This document shows positions 1-5,485 of a stretch of 8,233 nt of DNA, in pieces; the stretch's first letter is position 1; every line of letters begins with the position of its first letter. The stretch comes from Pseudomonadota bacterium (GTDB taxonomy: Bacteria; Myxococcota_A; Polyangia; Polyangiales; Polyangiaceae): the NCBI GenBank assembly GCA_023411445.1, contig JAEYOT010000851.1, positions 1 through 8,233 on the forward strand, in the 5' to 3' direction. The notes beneath the pieces are model-generated. The model searched no databases. It had not been told where the DNA came from and saw only the letters and a list, made by a program, of their open reading frames with translations. The translations under genes were made by a program, and so were the position numbers.

Positions 1-94
1 CCTCATTGCTCGATCATACACCCGCGCCGCGCCAGCACGAGCGAGCCCCCAAGAAGGCGAGCAAAGTGCTTGCCGCGAGTAGAAAAAACGGGCT

Positions 95-100
95 GACAAT
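95..100 (+). promoter_or_regulatory. possible -10 hexamer of a leaderless ridA promoter
   Basis: GACAAT matches TATAAT at 4 of 6 positions and ends exactly 6 nt before the A of the ridA ATG at 107, which would put the transcription start on the start codon. No Shine-Dalgarno motif precedes the ATG, which fits a leaderless mRNA. A partial -35 (TTGCCG, 70-75) lies 19 nt upstream. This is a short, degenerate match in a single location. Confidence 0.25.
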
Positions 101-106
101 CCCGCC

Positions 107-568
107 ATGACCGCTGACGCCCGCTTCGCCGAGCTCAACCTGCAGCTGCCCCCCGCCCCCAAGCCCGTGGGCGTCTACAAGCCGATGGTCGTCGTTGGCA
201 ACCTCGCCTACCTGTCCGGGCACGGGCCGCTACGGCCGGACAAGTCGCTGATCACCGGTAAGGTCGGCGGCGATCTGAGCCTAGAAGAAAGCAAGCTCGC
301 AGCGCGCCAGGTGGGCCTCTCGCTGATCGCGACGCTCAAAGCGCAGCTGGGCTCGCTGGACCGCGTGAAGCGCGTCGTGAAAATGCTCGGCATGGTGAAC
401 GCCACGCCGAATTTTCAGGACCATCCCAAGGTGATCAACGGCGCCAGCGAGCTGTTCGCCGCGATTTGGGGACCAGACAACGGCGTGGGCGCGCGCAGCG
501 CCGTCGGCATGGGCTCGCTGCCCGCCAACATCGCCGTCGAGATCGAGATGATCGTAGAGCTTGCCTGA
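107..568 (+). CDS. RidA family (YjgF/YER057c/UK114-like) protein
   Basis: A 153-aa protein that reads end to end as the longer RidA-like subfamily often annotated YjgF_YER057c_UK114_like_1. Visible family marks are the N-terminal PKPVGVYKP segment, the LSGHGPL strand (about residues 37-43), the KLAARQVGLSLIATLKAQLG helix, the RVVKMLGMVNATPNF strand/loop, the KVINGASELF helix and the C-terminal ARSAVGMGSLPANIAVEIEM segment. Classical RidA hydrolyses reactive enamine/imine intermediates released by PLP enzymes; this subfamily is poorly characterised and I cannot assign its substrate. ATG 107 has no Shine-Dalgarno sequence, but a -10-like GACAAT lies at 95-100, so a leaderless transcript is possible. 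The next gene, a PLP enzyme of D-amino-acid metabolism, starts 1 nt after the stop, implying a bicistronic unit and a detoxifying partner role. The family call is secure; the reaction is inferred. Confidence 0.9.
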   Translation: MTADARFAELNLQLPPAPKPVGVYKPMVVVGNLAYLSGHGPLRPDKSLITGKVGGDLSLEESKLAARQVGLSLIATLKAQLGSLDRVKRVVKMLGMVNATPNFQDHPKVINGASELFAAIWGPDNGVGARSAVGMGSLPANIAVEIEMIVELA

Positions 569-569
569 G

Positions 570-1689
570 ATGCGCCCGGCGGATCTGGTAGCGTTCGCGA
601 TCGACAACGTGAGCGAGCTCGACTCACCCTCGCTGCTGATCTACGAAGAGCGCGTCGACGAGAACCTGCGGCGCATGGTGGCGCAGGCCAGCAGCCCCGA
701 GCGCTTGTGCCCGCACGTGAAGACGCACAAGCTGCCGCAGCTGATCGAGAAGCAGCTGGCGCTCGGCATCCGCAAGTTCAAAGCCGCCACCATCGCCGAA
801 GCCGAGATGTGCGCCGCAGCAGGCGCACCGAGCGTCCTCTTGGCGCACGCGCCAGTAGGCCCCCGCGCGTCACGCTTGGTCGACCTCATGCGCGCTTTTC
901 CCCAAACGGCGTTCGCCACCCTCGTGGACGACGAAGCCGTGGCCCAGCACCTGTCAGCGGTGACGAGCGCCGCCGGCCTCACCATCGATACCCTGCTCGA
1001 CATCGACTGCGGCATGCACCGCTCCGGCATCGCGCCTGGCCGCGGCGCCGAGCAACTCTACGCGCTACTCAACACCTTACCCGGCCTCCGCGCCGCCGGT
1101 CTGCACGCCTACGACGGCCATATCCACGACACGGACGTGCTCGAGCGCCAAGCCAAGTGCGACCACGCCCTCGCACCCGTGCTGACCCTCCGCGAGCGCC
1201 TGCGCGGCGCCGGCTTCGAAGTGAGCCGGCTCGTGTGCGGTGGCTCGCCCACTTTCCCCTTCTTGGCCGCGCGCGGCGACCTCGAGTGCAGCCCCCGGCA
1301 CCTGCGTTCTCTGGGACTACGGCTACGCCACCACGCTCCCGGATCTGGACTACCTCGTCGCCGCCGCCCTCCTCACGCGCGTCACCAGCCGCCCGCTCCC
1401 CCAGCGCCTGTGCCTGGATCTCGGCCACAAGTCCGTGGGCTCGGAGATGCCCCAACCCCGTGCGCTCCTGCTCGGTCTCGAAGACGCCACCCTGGTCGGC
1501 CACAGCGAAGAGCACCTCACGCTCGACACACCGCGCGCCGACCACTACCCCTCCGGCACCCCCGTCTACGCCCTGCCCTGGCGCATCTGCCCAACCATCA
1601 ACCTCCACTCCGAAGTGCTCGTCGTGCGCGGCTCCCGCGCCGAGACGCGCTGGCCCATCCTCGCCCGCTCCCGCCGCCTCAGCGTGTAG
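570..1689 (+). pseudogene. D-threonine aldolase / D-serine dehydratase-like PLP enzyme, frameshifted
   Basis: Frame 0 from ATG 570 gives the alanine-racemase-type N-terminal barrel: CPHVKTHKLP (residues 47-56; the first Lys of KTHK, about K51, is the expected PLP Schiff-base lysine), LLDIDCGMHRSGI, HAYDGHIHD and VCGGSPTFPF. The frame is lost after ECSP at 1293-1296. The continuation PGTCVLWDYGYA, LCLDLGHKSVGSEM and CPTINLHSEVLVVRG is in frame +1 and stops at TAG 1687-1689. Removing one C from the run 1292-1296 restores a single protein of 372 aa, a normal family length. The C-terminal metal motif HxC of D-serine dehydratases reads R-I-C here (Arg codon 1582-1584). Start: ATG 570, 1 nt after the ridA stop; a TTG at 561 is possible but would overlap ridA. 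It could be a sequencing error or a real lesion; the missing His favours decay. D-threonine aldolase and D-serine dehydratase cannot be told apart here. Confidence 0.8.
1292..1296 (+). other. five-C run carrying the +1 frameshift
   Basis: Upstream reading is gag-tgc-agc-ccc (E-C-S-P) and downstream reading is ggc-acc-tgc-gtt (G-T-C-V), the usual SPGT continuation in this family. One surplus C separates the two frames. Homopolymer runs are typical sites of both sequencing indels and polymerase slippage. Confidence 0.75.
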
Positions 1690-1695
1690 CCCCCC

Positions 1696-1713
1696 ACGGC
1701 CGCCAAGCCGTTT
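1696..1713 (+). terminator. weak candidate terminator hairpin after the PLP-enzyme gene
   Basis: ACGGC (1696-1700) pairs perfectly with GCCGT (1707-1711) across a 6-nt loop CGCCAA, and is followed by TT. It starts 7 nt after the stop of the PLP-enzyme reading frame, where a terminator for the ridA unit would be expected. The stem is only 5 bp and the T tract is minimal, so it may be inactive. Confidence 0.25.
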
Positions 1714-1717
1714 CCGC

Positions 1718-1729
1718 CCAAGATCTTGG
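1718..1729. repeat. 12-nt perfect palindrome CCAAGATCTTGG
   Basis: A perfect 12-bp dyad that extends with one bulged C to CGCC...GGCG. It lies 36 nt before the tRNA-Arg gene, where a regulator site or a processing or promoter element could sit. It has no loop, so it is a poor RNA hairpin and more like a protein-binding site. No regulator can be named. Confidence 0.35.
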
Positions 1730-1764
1730 CGAGCGCAGCGCCGCGCGCAACTCTCCGCCCCCTC

Positions 1765-1841
1765 GCACCCCTAGCTCAGCTGGATAGAGCATCGGACTTC
1801 GAATCCGAGGGTCGTAGGTTCGAATCCTACGGGGTGCGCCA
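1765..1841 (+). tRNA. tRNA-Arg (anticodon TCG), CCA encoded
   Basis: Complete cloverleaf of 77 nt. Acceptor stem GCACCCC (1765-1771) pairs with GGGGTGC (1831-1837); the discriminator is G1838 and CCA is encoded at 1839-1841. The D-stem is GCTC/GAGC with loop AGCTGGATA. The anticodon stem TCGGA/TCCGA encloses loop CTTCGAA, placing anticodon TCG at 1799-1801, which reads Arg CGA and wobble partners. The T-arm is GTAGG-TTCGAAT-CCTAC. All stems pair perfectly, so the gene looks functional. It stands alone between the ridA unit and the GNAT region. Its antisense translation gives the RIRTYDPRIRSPMLYPAEL type of peptide, often misannotated as protein. Confidence 0.97.
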
Positions 1842-1957
1842 CTCTGAGGGGCAATCACGGGGCGCTCGTCCGTAGCGATGCCTCGTCCAAGTCGCCCTTC
1901 CACGGCAGAGGGAGGTTACGCCAACCACTCCGCGCCAGCGTGATGAGCAGGCGATGA
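1842..1957. other. tRNA downstream gap, no recognisable gene
   Basis: About 115 nt between the tRNA-Arg 3' end and the open tail before the GNAT gene. It holds only a 21-codon ATG reading frame (1878-1943) with no family resemblance, and no clear terminator. I looked for a second copy of the tRNA 3' end, which would mark an integrated element, and saw none in the window. Confidence 0.5.
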
Positions 1958-2128
1958 CTAGCGCTGTTGTCCGCGGCGTTCGGTGAGCGACTCGGCAGGC
2001 TCAACGCAGCGAAGCAGACGCAGCTGAAGACGCTACTAGAGAAGTTTGAGCTGCTGACGGCTGAGAGTCGGACTGGGCTCACGGCTGGACCGAGCCCGCA
2101 CGCGGCGGTTACGCTGCGGCCGCGATGA
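1958..2128 (+). pseudogene. 56-codon open tail coupled to the GNAT gene; possible remnant of an upstream gene
   Basis: A reading frame open from just after a TGA (1955-1957) to TGA 2126-2128. It has no ATG or GTG near its beginning; the only alternative starts are CTG 1964 and TTG 1967. The peptide contains FGERLGRLNAAKQTQLKTLL followed by EKFELLTAES, which looks like an amphipathic C-terminal helix, then a loose Pro/Ala/Arg tail. Its stop overlaps the GNAT start as ATGA, the usual arrangement of translationally coupled genes, and the GNAT ATG has no Shine-Dalgarno site of its own. I infer that this is the 3' end of a former upstream partner whose 5' part was lost next to the tRNA. A MarR-type C-terminal helix is conceivable, but I do not recognise the family. 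It could equally be a fortuitous open frame. Confidence 0.35.
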
Positions 2129-2907
2129 TCGACGACGCCGAGCTTTCTCGCCGCGTGCGGCGCTGCCTCTTGGCCGAAGCGCAACTGTGGGGCTCCAGCA
2201 ACCCGGACGCCCAGGTGCTCACGCTGGGCGAGGTGGTCGCCTCCTTGAATCCGCGCGCGCCGGATCGCTCCATGTTCAACTGGGTGGTGACGCCGAGCGT
2301 GAGCGCGCTGCTCGCCGTTTACGATGAGCTCGCCCAGCGCTACGCGGCGCGGGGCATCCGCGCCTGGACCGTGTGGGGCGAGCCGGACGATCAGGAGCTG
2401 GCGCAGGTCCTGCAGCAGCGCGGTCACACGTTGGATGCGCAGCCGCGCGCGATGGCAGCGGAGATCGGCGCTTTGAGCCTGCCACAGGTTGGGGACTTGG
2501 ACTGGCTCGAGACGGACGACCTGAGCGTGATCGGAGCGATCAACGATCAGGCTTACTCGTTCCCGCCGCCTGCCTTCGGCGCGGCGCTGGTGGGCAAGCT
2601 GCCGTCGCCGTGGCGCGCGTACGTGGCTCGGAGCGGCTCAGAGCCCATCGGCTGTGTGCTCGTCTGTGAGTCGGCCGATGGCGACTGCGGCGTGAGCGGC
2701 GTGGCTACGTTGCCGGCGGCTCGCGGTACCGGCACGGCGTCGCGCCTGCTCGCGCTGGCGCTGCAACAAGGCGCTAAGCGCGGGGCCGTCACCACGACGC
2801 TACAAGCCACCAGCAAGGGCGCGCCCGTGTATGCCCGCCTCGGCTACCGCGACCTGGGCTCGCTGATCATGTGGGAGCACCGCGTGCCGAAGCCCGAGTC
2901 GGCCTGA
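2125..2907 (+). CDS. GNAT family N-acetyltransferase
   Basis: A 260-aa protein. The C-terminal half is a GNAT fold: YVARSGSEPIGCVLV (about residues 166-180, strand with the usual polar-x-P-I-G turn), VSGVATLPAARGTGTASRLL (190-209; R200-G201-x-G203 is the acetyl-CoA pyrophosphate-binding motif A), the following helix, and PVYARLGYRDLG (234-245, motif B). The N-terminal 120 residues are longer than a single GNAT domain needs and contain a degenerate RYAARGIRAWTVWG...LAQVLQQRGHTLD segment resembling a second, cofactor-dead GNAT half. Such tandem proteins are common, but their substrates are usually unknown. ATG 2125 overlaps the stop of the preceding open tail (ATGA) and lacks a ribosome-binding site, so translation may depend on coupling. 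Substrate unknown. Confidence 0.85.
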   Translation: MIDDAELSRRVRRCLLAEAQLWGSSNPDAQVLTLGEVVASLNPRAPDRSMFNWVVTPSVSALLAVYDELAQRYAARGIRAWTVWGEPDDQELAQVLQQRGHTLDAQPRAMAAEIGALSLPQVGDLDWLETDDLSVIGAINDQAYSFPPPAFGAALVGKLPSPWRAYVARSGSEPIGCVLVCESADGDCGVSGVATLPAARGTGTASRLLALALQQGAKRGAVTTTLQATSKGAPVYARLGYRDLGSLIMWEHRVPKPESA

Positions 2908-2925
2908 TGGTCTCACGGTGTCGGC

Positions 2926-2942
2926 CGGGCCTGCCTTGCCCG
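2926..2942 (+). terminator. weak hairpin downstream of the GNAT gene
   Basis: CGGGC (2926-2930) pairs with GCCCG (2938-2942) over a 7-nt loop, 19 nt after the GNAT stop. The position suits a terminator, but there is no T tract, so only a stalling or Rho-assisted role is plausible. Confidence 0.2.
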
Positions 2943-3010
2943 TGCAATATCGGACCGAGCGCAGCATCTTGACAGGTTGCGCGAAGCGCGGCGCGCGTTA
3001 GGGTACGGGC

Positions 3011-3331
3011 ATGTCTCGGCAGCGCCTGTTTGGCCGCGCCCTGCGAGCGCTGCTCTGCTTCGTGCTGCTGTGGGCGCCGGCCCATGCCGCTAGCGCGCCG
3101 CACGTAGAAGCGGCCGCCTTCGTGGTCGAGCGCGCCGCGCAAGTCGCCTCGGCTCCGGCCCCGCAGCGAGCGCCAGCGCCGGAACGACGCGCCGTGGCTC
3201 GGCAACAGAGCGCGGCGCTGCCAGCAGCTGCAGCCAGCACCGATACCGCGCCTGCACCTCCGCCGCGCGCGGATGCGACACCTCCACGGCGCACGCCCCT
3301 GTACCTCTTGCATCACGCTCTGCTGCGTTGA
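3011..3331 (+). CDS. small exported Ala/Pro-rich protein, hypothetical
   Basis: A 106-aa protein of no family I recognise. It begins with a convincing Sec signal peptide: basic n-region MSRQRLFGRALR, hydrophobic core ALLCFVLLWAP and an A-H-A cleavage site near residues 24-26. The mature part is low complexity and extended: Ala, Pro and Arg dominate, with PAPQRAPAPERR and PAPPPRADATPPR stretches and a short hydrophobic C-terminus (LYLLHHALLR). No catalytic motif or cysteine pair is present in the mature part. Start: ATG 3011, with AGGG at 3000-3003 as a weak ribosome-binding site. A second small Pro-rich gene follows 59 nt after the stop, suggesting a pair. Codon choice is GC-biased, as in its neighbours. 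The alternative is a fortuitous open frame in GC-rich DNA, but the signal peptide argues against that. Confidence 0.6.
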   Translation: MSRQRLFGRALRALLCFVLLWAPAHAASAPHVEAAAFVVERAAQVASAPAPQRAPAPERRAVARQQSAALPAAAASTDTAPAPPPRADATPPRRTPLYLLHHALLR

Positions 3332-3378
3332 GCCGGGCGAGCCAACGGCGCTCGCAATCCCCGCTCACCCTCACCAGC

Positions 3379-3383
3379 AGGAG
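3379..3383 (+). promoter_or_regulatory. strong ribosome-binding site AGGAG for the polyproline small gene
   Basis: AGGAG, spaced 7 nt from ATG 3391. It is among the best Shine-Dalgarno matches in the window. It decides the start at 3391 over the in-frame TTG at 3328, which overlaps the previous stop and would add 21 residues with no hydrophobic segment. Confidence 0.7.
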
Positions 3384-3390
3384 CTTTCAG

Positions 3391-3591
3391 ATGTATGCAC
3401 CGCGCACGCGGCGCAGCACCGGCTTCATGCGCCGCTGCTTGCGAAAGCTGTGGCGCATCGCGAGCACGTGTCTGTGCGCCGGCATGGCCCTAGCGCCGTT
3501 CGTTCCCCCACCGCCACCACCCCCACCGCCTCACGCTGAGCAGCGCGAGGTGGGCGGACAGAAAGCCAAGAAGATGGCCCGAAGGCTCTGA
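3391..3591 (+). CDS. 66-aa membrane/exported protein with a nine-proline run, hypothetical
   Basis: A 66-aa product with three zones: a strongly basic N-terminus (RTRRSTGFMRRCLRKLWR), a hydrophobic segment IASTCLCAGMALAPFV (about residues 23-38) and nine consecutive prolines, followed by a charged tail HAEQREVGGQKAKKMARRL. This reads as a signal peptide or signal anchor placing a Pro-rich stub outside the cytoplasm. The prolines use mixed codons (ccc, cca, ccg, cct), so the run is kept at protein level rather than being a simple DNA repeat. Nine prolines would normally require EF-P for translation. The start is set by the AGGAG site 7 nt upstream. It follows the other small Pro-rich gene on the same strand and converges on the LacI-type gene with a 24-nt gap. 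No known family; function unknown. Confidence 0.6.
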   Translation: MYAPRTRRSTGFMRRCLRKLWRIASTCLCAGMALAPFVPPPPPPPPPHAEQREVGGQKAKKMARRL

Positions 3592-3615
3592 TCCGGAGCG
3601 CTAGGGCCGAGCGGC

Positions 3616-5355
3616 TCAAGGATGCGAGAGACGGTAGCCGCGCAGGCCCACCGCGAACATCTCGCGCATCTGCTCGTAGACGCTGCCGTGGTGCTCGCCG
3701 AGCGGGCACGCCAAAAGTCCAATCGGCTCGGTCTCGAAGACGAGCGGCTGGACCAAGAGCGCGCCGCGTTCATGATCGAACACTCCTGGCGCGAACAGCT
3801 GGCTCGCGCGGAAGAACGAGTCGAGCCGGGCGCGTCCGCTCGGCTCGAAGGCGGCCAAGCAGTGGCAGCGCTCCGATGGTCCGCCGGGCTCGGTGAACAA
3901 GCCGAGCGAGAGCGAGGTGAATCCGAGCCCGCGGAGCCGTTGCTCGAGAGCCGCGCGCTGCGACGCGCCTCCGTTCGTCGAGAGCAACATCCCGGCTGCG
4001 CGCGAGAGGCCGCGCAAGAGCTGCACCACCTCCATGCGCTTGAGCGTCTCCCCGCGCACGAGCCACTCGGCGACCAGCTCGCGCGCCGCGTCGAGCGCGT
4101 TCTCGATGCGGGCGGACGCTTCAGCGTCACCGGTGGTGCAGTCCAGCAGCGCGCGTCGCAGCGTTCCCAGCACCGGCTGCACCTGAGACAGCTCCGAGCC
4201 CGCGCGCTGCAGGCCGCCCATCAGCTGATCCACGGCCGCCGCGAAGGCGCCCTCTTCTCGACCGCTCAAGTCCGCCAAGAGCGCGCTGAGCAGGCGCTCT
4301 TCCCAGCGCGGACCGGCGCCGATCAGGCCCCCGCGCGCGCTGCGCGCCAGCTCCGCGAAAATGACGGCGCGGCGCTCGATGACGGCCGCCTCCAGCGAGC
4401 GGATGGCCCGCGCCGAGCTGCGGCGATGAATCAGCACCTCGGTCTTGGCGCAGCCGCAAGACCTGCGGTTGGCGACGGTGGTCGGCAAGCGGTTCAGCTG
4501 CGGCTCATCCTTGCCCTGCATCAGCGAGACCAAGGTCTTGATGCCTTGCCGACCGAGCGCGTCGATCGGCTGCTGCACGGTGGTGAGCGGCGGCACCGCG
4601 CAGCGTGACGGCTCGATGTCATCGAAGCCGGTCACGGCGATCTCACCGGGCACGGAGATGCCGCGCTCACGCAGGGCGTCGAGCACACCGAGCGCCATGT
4701 TATCGTTGCAGCAGGCAATGGCGCGCACCGCGTCCACCTCCATGCCATGCTCGTCGAACAGCTCCCGCACGGCCGCGGCCCCCGAATCCCTCATCCAGTT
4801 ACCCTGCAGCACCAAGCGAGGGTCCTCACTGATGCCGGCCTCCGCCAGCACCTCGCGATAAGCTGCGTAGCGCTCCTCGGCCTCGAAGCTGGTGTGCGGA
4901 CCGCGCACGAAGGCGATGCGGCGGTGGTTGTGCACCTGGATCAAGTGGCGCAGCGTGTCCTTGATGCCCGGCACGGCGTCCACGACGATGCTGTGACAGC
5001 CGGCCAGCTCTACCCCCAAGCTCACGATCGGGAGCGGGGAGAAGCGCTTGATCCACTCGCTGAACGCCGCCACGCCCACGCCATTGCTGAGCGAGCCACC
5101 GAGCGCCAAAATCCCATCGAAATCTGCGGGATCGATCAGCTCGAACAAGTAGTTTCGCAGCCAGCGCTCGTCCTGACCGGGGCGGCTGATGACGCCGCCT
5201 GCTAGGCATACCAGATCGATCTGCGCGTGCTGGGCAGCGCTCGACGCGCCACGCAAGATGCCAGCCTGGTAGTCGTCTTCGATGCCATCCAAGAGCAGCG
5301 CGATGCGCTTACGCGCGCGGCCTTTGGCTGCTTCTTTCAACATGCTGGACAACAT
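3616..5355 (-). CDS. LacI-type ligand-binding sensor protein without HTH
   Basis: A 579-aa protein. Residues about 15-290 are a LacI/GalR-type periplasmic-binding-protein-like domain: RIALLLDGIEDDYQAGILRG, DGILALGGSLS, PIVSLGVEL, HSIVVDAVPGIKDTLRHLI, HRRIAFVRGP, AIACCNDNMALGVLDALRERG, and the closing VTGFDDIEPS...PPLTTVQQP. RRSCGC (297-302) follows, a linker seen in LacI-domain signalling proteins fused to GGDEF or kinase modules. Residues about 310-460 are helical; about 470-579 form a mixed alpha/beta GAF-like tail ending at a natural stop. No helix-turn-helix precedes the sensor: a stop codon abuts the ATG, and the gap to the next gene is too short to encode one. No GGDEF or kinase motif follows. 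Start: ATG 5353-5355 with GAGGA (complement of 5364-5368) 8 nt upstream. It probably signals through a protein partner; ligand unknown. Confidence 0.8.
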   Translation of the reverse strand: MLSSMLKEAAKGRARKRIALLLDGIEDDYQAGILRGASSAAQHAQIDLVCLAGGVISRPGQDERWLRNYLFELIDPADFDGILALGGSLSNGVGVAAFSEWIKRFSPLPIVSLGVELAGCHSIVVDAVPGIKDTLRHLIQVHNHRRIAFVRGPHTSFEAEERYAAYREVLAEAGISEDPRLVLQGNWMRDSGAAAVRELFDEHGMEVDAVRAIACCNDNMALGVLDALRERGISVPGEIAVTGFDDIEPSRCAVPPLTTVQQPIDALGRQGIKTLVSLMQGKDEPQLNRLPTTVANRRSCGCAKTEVLIHRRSSARAIRSLEAAVIERRAVIFAELARSARGGLIGAGPRWEERLLSALLADLSGREEGAFAAAVDQLMGGLQRAGSELSQVQPVLGTLRRALLDCTTGDAEASARIENALDAARELVAEWLVRGETLKRMEVVQLLRGLSRAAGMLLSTNGGASQRAALEQRLRGLGFTSLSLGLFTEPGGPSERCHCLAAFEPSGRARLDSFFRASQLFAPGVFDHERGALLVQPLVFETEPIGLLACPLGEHHGSVYEQMREMFAVGLRGYRLSHP

Positions 5356-5363
5356 CTAAGCGT

Positions 5364-5368
5364 TCCTC
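5364..5368 (-). promoter_or_regulatory. ribosome-binding site GAGGA for the LacI-type sensor
   Basis: On the minus strand GAGGA stands 8 nt before the ATG at 5355. This good match fixes the start right after an in-frame TAG, which rules out an upstream extension that could have carried a DNA-binding domain. Confidence 0.65.
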
Positions 5369-5439
5369 GAAGCACTGCGTGATGCAAGCTAGTAGCGAGC
5401 CGCCTACATGCAGTCTGCGCTAGTGGGAGAAGCACCGAC

Positions 5440-5464
5440 CGTGGCTCGATGCCACGCGCCGTGG
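5440..5464. repeat. alternative hairpins CGTGGC/GCCACG and CCACG/CGTGG
   Basis: In the gap between the SDR gene and the LacI-type gene (both minus strand), CGTGGC (5440-5445) pairs perfectly with GCCACG (5451-5456) over a 5-nt loop, while the same CCACG can instead pair with CGTGG (5460-5464) over a 3-nt loop. The two stems are mutually exclusive. No T tract follows on either strand. It may be a transcript-end or leader structure, or a binding site. Confidence 0.4.
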
Positions 5465-5485
5465 GAGAGGGCGATCCTTGGCAAA

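Noticed and set aside
1300..1787. Continuation of the 570 reading frame past 1300 to 1787
   Set aside because: After the five-C run this frame turns into Arg/Pro-rich noise and even enters the tRNA, while the +1 frame carries the conserved family sequence.
1679..1903. 74-aa minus-strand reading frame containing RRIRTYDPRIRSPMLYPAEL
   Set aside because: This is the antisense translation of the tRNA-Arg gene, a well-known spurious protein in databases, and the frame has no independent support.
1765..2128. Integrated element at the tRNA-Arg 3' end
   Set aside because: No integrase gene and no second copy of the tRNA 3' segment are visible in the window. An att duplication outside the window cannot be excluded, but nothing here supports one.
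1855..2427. 190-aa minus-strand open frame opposite the GNAT 5' region
   Set aside because: Low-complexity shadow of the plus-strand GNAT gene over most of its length. Its C-terminal part over the tRNA gap (LLITLARSGWRNLPLPWKGD) resembles nothing I know.
2969..2974. Exact TTGACA upstream of the small gene at 3011
   Set aside because: No acceptable -10 hexamer lies 16-18 nt downstream. The resemblance of TTGACAGGTTG to the region at 6735-6745 lacks the dyad and is likely coincidental.
3622..4608. 328-aa plus-strand open frame
   Set aside because: Antisense to the LacI-type sensor gene. The composition is a Arg/Ala/Glu-rich shadow of GC-rich codons, and the minus-strand frame shows clear family motifs.
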